Source of the DNA: Dethiobacter sp.
GTDB lineage: Bacteria; Bacillota; Dethiobacteria; Dethiobacterales; Dethiobacteraceae
Assembly (NCBI GenBank): GCA_018335875.1
Contig: JAGXRN010000010.1
Coordinates: 1-64,000, forward strand
Reading direction: 5' to 3'
DNA length: 64,000 nt
In this document: piece by piece, positions 50,685 through 58,863 of the stretch
How positions within the stretch are numbered: the first letter of the stretch is position 1
Layout of the letters: every line of letters starts with the position of its first letter
Notes under the pieces: generated by a model
Told to the model about the DNA's origin: nothing
Seen by the model: only the letters and a program-made list of their open reading frames with translations
Database searches by the model: none
Program-made: the position numbers and the translations under genes

Positions 50685-51590
50685 TTATCTGAGAAAATCC
50701 AGGAGGCTGGGCTGAATGATCCTTGCCCCTGAGGAAATTGAAGCTCTGTAGATATTCTCCATAACGGCAAAATTCATGTATGCCTCGGCAAAATCTATGT
50801 CTTCCAACTGGGAACGCAGTCCCATAAAGTTTATTTTTTCTGCCAGGTATTTCCCCATGGTCATATCAAGGCCGTTCACAATGGCTCCCAGGGCGGCTCT
50901 TTTGTCCAGGATGTGGTCTATGGCGCCTGTCATATTCCCTATGGACTCATTGATTGCTTCATCATCCCCACTTAAGAGGCCTTGGGCCAGCTTTTCCATG
51001 GAATTAAATATATTGTGCTTTATGAACAATTCATTGCCATCGATATTTCCCCGGATAGTAACACTTGGCGCCACTTCCCAGATGATGCTTCCCTCATCTC
51101 CATTGTAGAGGACGCTGGTCCCGGCGCCTTCTTCCAGCAGCGCTTTATCCCTGGTGAAAGGAACTGTACCTGTCTTGAAGCCGCCGAAAATATAGCGGCC
51201 CTCGTAGCTGCTGTTTCCCATCTGGACCAGGACATTGGTAAGTTCATCAATTTCCATGGCGATAGCGCTGCGGGCGCTGTCCGACATGGTGCCGTTGGCG
51301 CCTGCTGTTGCCAGTTCGCGTGAACGCTGCAGGACTTCGTTTACCCTTTCCAGGGCATCTTCAGTCATGCCTATCCAGGAGTTGGCGGCATGAATATTTT
51401 TCTGGTACTGTTCGTTCCTGGCCAGTGCTGTATTGTGGCTCATAACACGAGCTACTTTTATTGGGTCATCGGATGGCTTACGCAGTACTTTGCCGGAAGA
51501 AAGCATATCCTGCAGCCTGTCCATACGGGCAAGATTAAGCTGCATGTTGTCCAAAACAGATTTTTTTATCAGTTGGTGGGTTATTCTCAC
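50685..51590 (-). CDS. flgL: FlgL, hook-filament junction protein
   Basis: The 301-residue protein has flagellin-like ends: RITHQLIKKSVLDNMQLNLA and MSSGKVLRKPSDDPIKVARVM at the start, LEDIDFAEAYMNFAVMENIY and RIIQPSLLDFLR at the end. The shorter centre and the position after flgK are typical. It connects hook and filament. Confidence 0.95.
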   Translation of the reverse strand: MRITHQLIKKSVLDNMQLNLARMDRLQDMLSSGKVLRKPSDDPIKVARVMSHNTALARNEQYQKNIHAANSWIGMTEDALERVNEVLQRSRELATAGANGTMSDSARSAIAMEIDELTNVLVQMGNSSYEGRYIFGGFKTGTVPFTRDKALLEEGAGTSVLYNGDEGSIIWEVAPSVTIRGNIDGNELFIKHNIFNSMEKLAQGLLSGDDEAINESIGNMTGAIDHILDKRAALGAIVNGLDMTMGKYLAEKINFMGLRSQLEDIDFAEAYMNFAVMENIYRASISSGARIIQPSLLDFLR

Positions 51591-51611
51591 TTCAATCCCT
51601 CCTCGCTCCTG

Positions 51612-53084
51612 TTACCTGAGCATACGGTTAATTATGGTATCCAAAATTTCATCAAAAGTTGAAATAATCCTGGCGGAAGCCTGGTAGGCCAGTTGGAACT
51701 GCACCATGTTGGCCAGCTCCTCGTCTAAGGATACTCCGGAAACTGATTCTCTCCGCCTGTTCATCATAGTTAGCAGTGAAAACTGATTCTCTGTCATACG
51801 GTTACTCTCTTTAGCATCCACACCCAGGCGCGCAATGGTGTCCTTATAATAGTTTTCAAAGGTAGTTAGCCCGGCCTCTCCGGCTGACGGGAAGCGTAAC
51901 CGGCCTTTTAGCGGGGCATCGTTGTCAAAAACAAGGTTAAAATGCCTAAGCTGTGCAATCTTGAGGGCATTCCTGCTATCCCCGGGGTTTGGAGAATAGC
52001 CGGGTTCCCAATCCTCAGGCAGCAATGCTGCCGCTATTTTACCCAGATCTTTTTTGATATCCGGGTTTATCTCCAGAGTTTCCAGAAAATCACCCTTAAA
52101 AAACTTTTCGCCTTTTGCTCCGTTGAGGTCCATACCCTGTGAATGCACAGCATCTACGGCATTAACGATGCCCCAGATAAGGCTTTCAAACCTGTGCATG
52201 TATTCTTTCAGGTTATTATCACGGATTTCCCCGAGGGCGCCGATTTCACCGTTTCTTATCATTGCTTCGCTGCCGTCCCGCTCCCAGACAATACGGGGAG
52301 AAGCTGGCCAGGCGTCTTCCATGCCGGGGGATGGTTCCAAAGCCAGCCGGTAGGCAGCGCTGTCCTTTACAAGGGCACGGCCGCCTATAAATATATTTAC
52401 AGCGCCAGTTGCTGTCTCAACGGCTGTAAATTCAATCAACCCAGCAAGGCTGTCAATGAGCATGTCCCTGCGATCCATGAGGTCGCTGGGAGTTTCATTG
52501 AGAGCAACAGCGCTAATAACCTGGGAGTTGAGATCTTTAATCTGTTCAGCCAGGCTGTTTACTTCCACGACTTTGATAGCTAAATTAGTGTCTATATCGC
52601 TGCGTATTGTTTTTAGCTGTTCATTAATATGTTTTACAGAGTTGACCAGAGAGTTGGAGTTTTCAAGGAGTGCTGCCCTGACGGGAGTTCCTTCCGGGTT
52701 TAGGCTTAACTCCTGCCAGCTATCAAAAAAGTTGCTTAAAACAGCATTGAAGCCTGTCTCCGAAGGCTCCATGAATACAAGCTCAATTTGACCAAGGAAC
52801 CGGGAGCGAGCTTCCCAGTTACCCAGGGTCTGCAGTTCTTTTCTAACCTGCATATCCAGAAATTCGTCCCTGATGCGGGCAATCTCAGCCACCTTGACAC
52901 CGCTGCCCAGCATACCCTTCCCGTCCGGGTAAGGCATAGGAGCTGTAGTCACCATACGGGCAGTCTGTCGGCTGTAGCCAGGGGTATTGGCATTAGCCAC
53001 ATTATGGGCTGCAACTTCAAGAGCTTTCTGCTGCGCCTGCATACCCAAACGTGAAATATTCAGACCAAAAAATGTTGACATCAT
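51612..53084 (-). CDS. flgK: FlgK, hook-associated protein 1
   Basis: The 490-residue protein has the axial N-terminus STFFGLNISRLGMQAQQKAL and AAHNVANANTPGYSRQTARM. Its C-terminus, VSLDEELANMVQFQLAYQAS and ARIISTFDEILDTIINRMLR, is equally typical. Large middle domains (about 170-370) are variable. It is the first junction protein after the hook. Confidence 0.96.
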   Translation of the reverse strand: MMSTFFGLNISRLGMQAQQKALEVAAHNVANANTPGYSRQTARMVTTAPMPYPDGKGMLGSGVKVAEIARIRDEFLDMQVRKELQTLGNWEARSRFLGQIELVFMEPSETGFNAVLSNFFDSWQELSLNPEGTPVRAALLENSNSLVNSVKHINEQLKTIRSDIDTNLAIKVVEVNSLAEQIKDLNSQVISAVALNETPSDLMDRRDMLIDSLAGLIEFTAVETATGAVNIFIGGRALVKDSAAYRLALEPSPGMEDAWPASPRIVWERDGSEAMIRNGEIGALGEIRDNNLKEYMHRFESLIWGIVNAVDAVHSQGMDLNGAKGEKFFKGDFLETLEINPDIKKDLGKIAAALLPEDWEPGYSPNPGDSRNALKIAQLRHFNLVFDNDAPLKGRLRFPSAGEAGLTTFENYYKDTIARLGVDAKESNRMTENQFSLLTMMNRRRESVSGVSLDEELANMVQFQLAYQASARIISTFDEILDTIINRMLR

Positions 53085-53109
53085 TTCACCTTCCCGAAGC
53101 TCATTTCCT

Positions 53110-53565
53110 CTACGCTGAACTGCTGACCAGTTTTCCGGTCATTTTCCGTGCGGCGTACTCACCCGATTCATTGTAGGGATGCCCGTATGAGTGGCTGATC
53201 CCTTCTTGCAGCTGTGCCACAAGGGCCATTGATTGTTTAAAAAGAAGAATATTTGCTTTGCTCAGCACTCGTGCCTCCCGTGCACTGACGTTTAACTCAA
53301 ATTGCAGGGAAGTTAATCTTTCCTGCTGTTCGGGGGCGGCCTGCTGAATAATCTCCCGCAGGCTCTTATTATTCACAGCCATCTCACGTTTTTTCTCCAA
53401 AGCAGCAAGCGAAGCCTTGAGTTTTTCCTTTACTTGCAGGGACTCAGTGAGAAGGGCAGGGTTGCAGTTGACAATACCTTCTCTTTCTTTGAGCATAGCT
53501 TCTTTTAATCCGGACAGGATAGCTGCTTCTTCCTCCAGCACAGTGATAAGAGCTGCTTCAAGCAT
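53110..53565 (-). CDS. flgN: FlgN, chaperone for FlgK and FlgL
   Basis: The 151-residue all-helical protein shows the FlgN pattern: LEEEAAILSGLKEAMLKERE, VNCNPALLTESLQVKEKLKA and SLAALEKKREMAVNNKSLRE, with a later GISHSYGHPYNESGEYA. It keeps the hook-filament junction proteins export-ready. It sits between flgM (15 bases) and flgK (25 bases). Confidence 0.92.
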   Translation of the reverse strand: MLEAALITVLEEEAAILSGLKEAMLKEREGIVNCNPALLTESLQVKEKLKASLAALEKKREMAVNNKSLREIIQQAAPEQQERLTSLQFELNVSAREARVLSKANILLFKQSMALVAQLQEGISHSYGHPYNESGEYAARKMTGKLVSSSA

Positions 53566-53580
53566 GTCGCCGCCTCCATT

Positions 53581-53853
53581 TTAGTCTTTTTGCAGCATTC
53601 TCTCTGCCAGCTTCTTACTATCCAGAATATATTCACCGCTGGCGATCTTTTCTTTAATGGAATTTACCCGGCCGCCTTCGACCGGGGTGTTGAGAGCAAT
53701 TTTCACCAGGTTTTCTACTTCTTTGACTTTAGCGGAAATCTCCACTGAATCACTGTTTTGTTTTTTGTTTTCCACAGAAGCCGGACTCTTAACTTGCTGG
53801 TTTTCTTTCCTCAAAGGCTTTGTTATTTTTGTAGTGAGGTCATTAATTTTCAT
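53581..53853 (-). CDS. flgM: FlgM, anti-sigma-28 factor
   Basis: The 90-residue protein has the disordered N-terminal half and the sigma-binding C-terminal region with DSVEISAKVKEVENLVKIAL, VNSIKEKIASGEYILDSKKL and AERML, the FlgM signature. It inhibits FliA until exported through the finished hook. Its operon carries a sigma-28 promoter, making a feedback loop. Confidence 0.94.
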   Translation of the reverse strand: MKINDLTTKITKPLRKENQQVKSPASVENKKQNSDSVEISAKVKEVENLVKIALNTPVEGGRVNSIKEKIASGEYILDSKKLAERMLQKD

Positions 53854-53889
53854 GTTATTACTCCCCTCGCATAAAACCTTACATTACCT

Positions 53890-53917
53890 TAATCGTCATG
53901 TTTTTAAAATACCTTTA
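53890..53917 (-). promoter_or_regulatory. Sigma-28 promoter for flgM-flgN-flgK-flgL-fliW-csrA
   Basis: TAAA (53914-53917) and GACGATTA (53890-53897) are separated by 16 bases on the minus strand, 37 bases before the flgM start. The -10 box resembles that of flaG (GACGATTC). Confidence 0.65.
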
Positions 53918-54028
53918 GGCCTGCTAAATCAAAATATTTTTTTCTCACTTCATTTATGGCTGAATAAGAGGAAATTAAAGAACTGTAAAGAAAGTAAAGA
54001 TTGAAACTTTTGATAGGGGCGCGATAAT

Positions 54029-54283
54029 TTGGAAATAAGAAAAATATTCAAAAACGGCAACAGCCTGGTGCTGTCACTTCCTGCTAAAGCTTTGAATGAA
54101 CTGGGGTTGACTGAAGGGGACCGGGTTTTAATAGAGGTCTCATCCGATAAAGAAAAAAGTATTGTGATTCGGCCGCTTAAGATTGCTCACCGTGACGATG
54201 ATGCTGCGGGTATTGAAGATTTTCTGAAACATTACGGAGAAGCCCTGGACAGGTTGGATAAAAATGAGCCGACTGACCGCTAA
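54029..54283 (+). CDS. AbrB/SpoVT-type antitoxin-like DNA-binding protein
   Basis: The 84-residue protein starts at TTG 54029 after AGGGG. It has a swapped-hairpin AbrB domain (EIRKIFKNGNSLVLSLPAKA, LNELGLTEGDRVLIEV) and a C-terminal tail (about 55-84, IAHRDDDAAGIEDFLKHYGE) of the type that wraps a toxin. It overlaps the next gene by 20 bases, the usual layout of an antitoxin-toxin pair. It would bind its own promoter and neutralise the Doc-like protein. Confidence 0.85.
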   Translation: MEIRKIFKNGNSLVLSLPAKALNELGLTEGDRVLIEVSSDKEKSIVIRPLKIAHRDDDAAGIEDFLKHYGEALDRLDKNEPTDR

Positions 54284-54641
54284 AGAAGTATTACTGATTA
54301 ATTATACGCTGGCCAAAAAACAGAATTTGCCACAGGGGGTGGCAAATTTAAATAAGCTCAACGTTGCCCTTCTCAGGCCTGAATCAATTTTTAACGGTGT
54401 GGAACTTTACCCTGATATTTTCTTAAAGGCTGCTGCCCTTGCCGAGTTTATTATCAAAGGCCTCCCTTTTAAAGCAGCAAACACAGCAACTGCCCTGGCG
54501 TCAGGGTTGCTTATGCTGAAAAAGGATGGCTATGCCATCAGTATTGGCGAAAAAGAAATCTTTGCTTTTGAGCAATGTCTGCAGAACGAAACCGTTAATG
54601 TTAAAATAATCGCTGACTGGTTTAAAAACCTGGTTTTATGA
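54264..54641 (+). CDS. Doc (Fic fold) family protein with degraded active site
   Basis: The 125-residue protein aligns with Doc over its length: LTAKEVLLINYTLAKKQ, GVANLNKLNVALLRPESIFN, VELYPDIFLKAAALAEFIIK, ATALASGLLMLKKDGYAISI. Doc phosphorylates EF-Tu via HPFxDGNKRT. Here that segment reads LPFKAANTAT, so the catalytic His is Leu, Asp is Ala, Gly is Ala, Lys is Thr and Arg is Ala. Only the PF, Asn and Thr remain. The fold seems kept but catalysis should be lost. The frame is open and overlaps the AbrB gene, so it is not a broken gene. It may work as a regulator or be a detoxified remnant. Confidence 0.82.
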   Translation: MSRLTAKEVLLINYTLAKKQNLPQGVANLNKLNVALLRPESIFNGVELYPDIFLKAAALAEFIIKGLPFKAANTATALASGLLMLKKDGYAISIGEKEIFAFEQCLQNETVNVKIIADWFKNLVL

Positions 54642-54657
54642 TACAAAGAGCACTTCA

Positions 54658-54687
54658 CTAAAAGCCGCCTTTCTTTGAAGGCGGCTT
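54658..54687. terminator. Rho-independent terminator between the Doc-like gene and the cap operon
   Basis: AAGCCGCCTT (54662-54671) and AAGGCGGCTT (54678-54687) form a perfect 10-bp stem. Read leftward it is followed by TTAGTG. It ends the cap-ggt operon and probably also the rightward pair. Confidence 0.75.
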
Positions 54688-54705
54688 AAACTTGGTCAGA
54701 TGCAG

Positions 54706-57195
54706 CTATTGATGTCTGAACACCCCTTCACCCCTTAAGGGGTCGCCGGTTCCCCTGATTTCACCTGTATCAGCATCGTAGTAGATCGCCGCTATTCTGC
54801 CGAAATATGAACTGGGGTTTAACCTTACAACCTCATATCCTTCTTGCTGGAAATATGATGTTACTCCTTTTGGCATTTTCACCTCGAACCAGATCTTTTT
54901 ACCTTCGCTCCAGAAACGCGGATAATCCACTGCATCTTCAATATTCAGGCCAAAATCTGCAAAGAGCACCAGGACCTGTGTAAGGAAGGCGGGTATTCTT
55001 CTTCCCCCGGGGCTCCCCAGAGCCATGACAGGGTAACCATCTTTAAAAACCAGGATTGGGCTGATGTGGCTGAAAGGCCTTTTCCCCGGCTGAAAATAGT
55101 TGGGTGATACAGGATTGGAACTGAAATTATTTAGCTGGGTGTTTAAAAAAAACCCTTCTGCCTGCAGGCCATAACCAAAAAGATAACTCAGTGTATTGGT
55201 AACACTGACCCAGTTTCCCTGCGAATCTGCTACCACAAAATGCGTAGTGTTGTCTGAAGGGCGGTAAGGATCAGAAAACATTTCAAGTGGAACATTCCCG
55301 CTGTTAATTTGCTCTATTTTTTCAGCCACATATTTCCTGCTTAAGAGTTCAGCGATGGGTACATAGACAAAGTTGGGATCCCCTATATAGTTCCGCCTGT
55401 CGCTGTATGTGGCTTTAATGGCCTGCTCCATGAGTTTATAAACCTCGGGTGTCGGCTCTGCATAAGAAGACAAGTCAAAGTGACTTAAAATCAGAAGCTG
55501 CTGCAGGACGTTGAAGCCCCCGGCAGGAGGCGGTACAGTGACAATACTTAAATCCCTGTACTCTCCTTTGATGGGCTCCCTGATCGCCGGTTGATAGTTG
55601 AATAGATCCTGCTTGGAGATATACATTCCCTGTTTTTCCAGGACTTTGATAATGCTGTCGCTGATGTAGCCCTCGTAAAAAACAGAGCTCCCCTCTTCCA
55701 TAATGCTTTGCAGGGTTTTAGCCAAAGCGGGCTGGGTTATTTTCTCGCCTACCCGCGCCGGCCAGCCGTTTCTGAAGAAATCTCTCAGTGCATCAGAGCT
55801 GCGTGCCAACTTCCCGGTATTGTTTCTTACCCTACTGTTTAGCCCCTGTGTCATTGCAAATCCATCCCGTGCCAAGCCGAGGGCAGGATTGATGGCGTCG
55901 GCATAACTAATGGTGCCATATAACCCAATTGCTTTTTCCAGTCCCCTGACAAAACCCGGAATCCCGGTACTTGGCCAATTCATTATTTTTTTTATATCAT
56001 CCCTGTCCATGGTGAAGGGAGCTGTTTCTCTGTAATCAATTACAACCTGCCGGTTCTCCTCTGCAAGATGGATAAGCATGATACCGCCTCCGCCCAACCC
56101 GGAGCCATCGGGCTCTACTACTGCCAATGCATAAGCCACAGCAACAGCAGCATCGATGGCGTTCCCTCCTGCTTCAAGTATCCTGATCCCGGCTTCAACA
56201 GCTAAAGGATGCCCTGCTGCGACCCCATAGCCGCTTGCCGCAGCGTGCCCTTCCCAAGCGGCGGCAGCATGAGCCTCTTCCTCTTCGTTTAACAGAGTTG
56301 GTGAGATATAGATGCCATTTAACCAGTTGCGGCTAAAATCAGGGCTTACAATCTGGTTTAGCTGTTTTTGCGCCTCAAAATAATGCCACGGCTTGCTTAA
56401 GAATTTTGGGCTTCCGTTTTTCAGGGTGAGAGCTTCGGCTTTAACGACTACCCCTGCGGGGTAAAAATTAATTGCTACAAACGCAGCCGCATCATTCCTC
56501 CCTCCAAGGAATGAACTCAGACTGGGAATTATTACTCCCTTTTTATATATCTGTACCGGTGACAGGGTATTGCCGTGGCTCCCGATAACAATATCAGCGC
56601 CGCCATCGATTGCAGTTTCTGCCATGGACTGAAACTCAGCATTGTCCCACTCAATAAGATTCTGTTGAAATTTTACAATTATAACACTGGCGTCATTGGC
56701 GTCTGATAAGATTTCTCTCAGCTGTTCAGGTTCAATGGCAGAAGAAAGGTTAAGCACAACTACTTTCTCCACCCAACCTGCAAGGTCTATTACAGAAAGC
56801 TTTTCTTTCAGGAAAGGTTCATCCTTTATCTGCCCGTCCCCCAGCAGGTATTCAACATCTTCATCCTCGAGAAAAGGAAGGGTTAGAGCTGAAAGGCCTG
56901 CCTTCTGCAAAACTTCTTTTTCTCTGTCGGATGGCATAGAGTTGTCATAGTGTCCTAAAACAAAATAATTTTGTGCTAAATACTTATCCGTAAAAAAGTC
57001 AAACTGGCCTCCTTTCAGCCATTGATTTATAGCAGAGGTGTTTCTGGATATATTTCCGATAATAACTACCCGAGCCAACGGCTCTTCGTTTGCCTCCGGC
57101 GGACTGTTTTCAAAGAATCCGCTCAAAGCAATAACCGACAGGCCCGCGGCGGCAAGTATTATAAGTATGCTAACTATTGTCTTTACTATTTTCAT
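54706..57195 (-). CDS. CapA-like domain fused to gamma-glutamyltransferase (CapD-like)
   Basis: The 829-residue protein has an N-terminal membrane anchor (about 7-27), a CapA/PgsA-like domain (about 40-290) and a complete gamma-glutamyltransferase (about 320-829). The GGT part has VAAGHPLAVEAGIRILEAGG, DAAVAVAYALAVVEPDGSGL, the autoprocessing Thr in DNTTHFVVAD near 645 and LGSPGGRRIP near 735. The CapA part keeps IDGGADIVIGSHGN and VQIYKKGVIIPSLSSFLGG but lacks the metal residues of active CapA. In B. anthracis the GGT CapD anchors polyglutamate; this fusion suggests binding and processing of the polymer on one chain. It is last in the operon. Confidence 0.87.
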   Translation of the reverse strand: MKIVKTIVSILIILAAAGLSVIALSGFFENSPPEANEEPLARVVIIGNISRNTSAINQWLKGGQFDFFTDKYLAQNYFVLGHYDNSMPSDREKEVLQKAGLSALTLPFLEDEDVEYLLGDGQIKDEPFLKEKLSVIDLAGWVEKVVVLNLSSAIEPEQLREILSDANDASVIIVKFQQNLIEWDNAEFQSMAETAIDGGADIVIGSHGNTLSPVQIYKKGVIIPSLSSFLGGRNDAAAFVAINFYPAGVVVKAEALTLKNGSPKFLSKPWHYFEAQKQLNQIVSPDFSRNWLNGIYISPTLLNEEEEAHAAAAWEGHAAASGYGVAAGHPLAVEAGIRILEAGGNAIDAAVAVAYALAVVEPDGSGLGGGGIMLIHLAEENRQVVIDYRETAPFTMDRDDIKKIMNWPSTGIPGFVRGLEKAIGLYGTISYADAINPALGLARDGFAMTQGLNSRVRNNTGKLARSSDALRDFFRNGWPARVGEKITQPALAKTLQSIMEEGSSVFYEGYISDSIIKVLEKQGMYISKQDLFNYQPAIREPIKGEYRDLSIVTVPPPAGGFNVLQQLLILSHFDLSSYAEPTPEVYKLMEQAIKATYSDRRNYIGDPNFVYVPIAELLSRKYVAEKIEQINSGNVPLEMFSDPYRPSDNTTHFVVADSQGNWVSVTNTLSYLFGYGLQAEGFFLNTQLNNFSSNPVSPNYFQPGKRPFSHISPILVFKDGYPVMALGSPGGRRIPAFLTQVLVLFADFGLNIEDAVDYPRFWSEGKKIWFEVKMPKGVTSYFQQEGYEVVRLNPSSYFGRIAAIYYDADTGEIRGTGDPLRGEGVFRHQ

Positions 57196-57224
57196 CCTTA
57201 GGCCCCCATTAAAAAGGCGGTTGG

Positions 57225-57674
57225 CTAGAGCAGCACAATATAGACAAGAAGCCCCAGATAGGTAAGGCCGCCTAGCAAAAACATACTGGTAACTGTGGGG
57301 ATAACCCCCTGGCGGTCAAAACTGTTGGCGATCAGTCCCGGAATAATTATGCCCATACCCTGGAGTGCGAAAAAATCAAAGTACAACGCGCGAAAAATAA
57401 AGATAGCACTGATTTTAATAAAAAGTGATGCCAATATCATGGCCCCGAATTTACGTCGGCCGTAAAGCAGAATATGTTTGGACAGAAACTGCACACTGAG
57501 AAAAGATAAGGCGGCTATTAACAAGATTCCTGTTAGAATAACTGGTTGGTCAAATACCAAAGCCAGAAAAGAGGGGACAATGATCCCCGCGGGGATAATA
57601 CCCAAAACGTCGGCAAAAATAATACTCAATGTAATCCCCAAGACCAATGCTGCCATCAATTCCCCGTTATACAA
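57225..57674 (-). CDS. capC: Poly-gamma-glutamate biosynthesis protein CapC/PgsC
   Basis: The 149-residue membrane protein has about five hydrophobic segments and the PgsC pattern: AALVLGITLSIIFADVLGII, PAGIIVPSFLALVFDQP and ALQGMGIIIPGLIANSFDRQG. CapB and CapC form the polymerase complex. It lies 4 bases after capB and 29 bases before the fusion gene. Confidence 0.93.
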   Translation of the reverse strand: MYNGELMAALVLGITLSIIFADVLGIIPAGIIVPSFLALVFDQPVILTGILLIAALSFLSVQFLSKHILLYGRRKFGAMILASLFIKISAIFIFRALYFDFFALQGMGIIIPGLIANSFDRQGVIPTVTSMFLLGGLTYLGLLVYIVLL

Positions 57675-57678
57675 CTGC

Positions 57679-58863
57679 TCACCCTCCCTCCAGCTCTTTA
57701 CGCAATTTATCTATGCCAAAATAGTTCCCTATCCCGAAAAAAACGTCTTCCTCCCTGCACCTCTCCCGGAGGAAGAGAGCTACCTTACTGGCCGGCACTC
57801 CTCCCAGATCGACCACATCCTGGTAGGGGAGGCTTGTTTGCCTGGAGAGGATAAATCTGGTCCCTTCTCCTATCAGGATGAGGGATTTTCCCGGGATGTT
57901 CTTCAACACTCCTTTTGCAAAAGCCACTCCACGTTCGAACCTGTCGCTGCGGCAGTTCATGAGGACAGTAGCGCTTTCGCTGACCTGCCTTCTCTCCTTA
58001 AGATAATGCCAAATAGCCATGGTTGTAGTGGGGTCATTGGCTGAAAACGCATTTATCAGGACTCCCTCACCTGATTTTCCTTTTATTTTTTGATAACACA
58101 AATTCCCTGCATCGGGTAAAGCTTTCAGCATTCCTGCCAGGGCTACTTCTTCTTTTACCCCCAACGCCCTGGATGCTTCAAGGGCCAGAGACACATTTTC
58201 CGGGAACACGGGAAAAGGGAACTTCCCGCAGTATTCCAATGGTACACCCGACGGATCCGCAATCCTAAGTTCAACTTGTTTTAAAGAAGCTGCTTTCCTG
58301 AAATAATTCAGGTAATCACCGGGACAGACAATCAGCAGGCTGTTTGCGGGCACCGCCGACATAAAAGAGTCTGCAGCATCCTGTAGGGAAGGCCCCAGTA
58401 TTTCCATATGATCTTCCAATACATTTGTTAAAATGGTTATATTGCTCTTTAAATAATCAAGAGAAAATGTTTTTTGATAATCAGGGTTGACGGCCATGCA
58501 CTCAGCAACAAGCGCCTGTGCCTTCTTCAGTGAGGCTTCCCTGATGGCCAGTTTAACCTCTTTTATATTGGCGCCTTCCGGCCGCCTTATGAGCTCTTTT
58601 TCTTCAGCTGCCAGCCCGCCCTCCAGAGAGCTAAAACTTAAAATACAGGACTTGCTCCCGGTTGCTTTGCCCACAGTTGGAATGCCTCCTTCAAGCAAAG
58701 CAGCTGTCAAAAGGCGTGTCACTGTGGATTTCCCTCTTGTACCATTTACATTTACCCGGTACTTAATTGCAGCAACCTGTCTGGAAACATGATGCTTCTC
58801 TCTCAAGCCAAGGGCAATTGCTGCCGTTGGTAAAGAACACAAAAATAACGCTGCCAGGTTCAC
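57679..58863 (-). CDS. capB: Poly-gamma-glutamate synthase CapB/PgsB
   Basis: The 394-residue Mur-ligase-type amide ligase has the ATP loop NGTRGKSTVTRLLTAALLEG near 40 and ILTNVLEDHMEILGPSLQDA near 145, then NAFSANDPTTTMAIW near 265. It polymerises glutamate through the gamma-carboxyl. An N-terminal hydrophobic stretch (about 1-18) anchors it at the membrane. The ATG overlaps the capA stop by four bases. Confidence 0.94.
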   Translation of the reverse strand: MNLAALFLCSLPTAAIALGLREKHHVSRQVAAIKYRVNVNGTRGKSTVTRLLTAALLEGGIPTVGKATGSKSCILSFSSLEGGLAAEEKELIRRPEGANIKEVKLAIREASLKKAQALVAECMAVNPDYQKTFSLDYLKSNITILTNVLEDHMEILGPSLQDAADSFMSAVPANSLLIVCPGDYLNYFRKAASLKQVELRIADPSGVPLEYCGKFPFPVFPENVSLALEASRALGVKEEVALAGMLKALPDAGNLCYQKIKGKSGEGVLINAFSANDPTTTMAIWHYLKERRQVSESATVLMNCRSDRFERGVAFAKGVLKNIPGKSLILIGEGTRFILSRQTSLPYQDVVDLGGVPASKVALFLRERCREEDVFFGIGNYFGIDKLRKELEGG

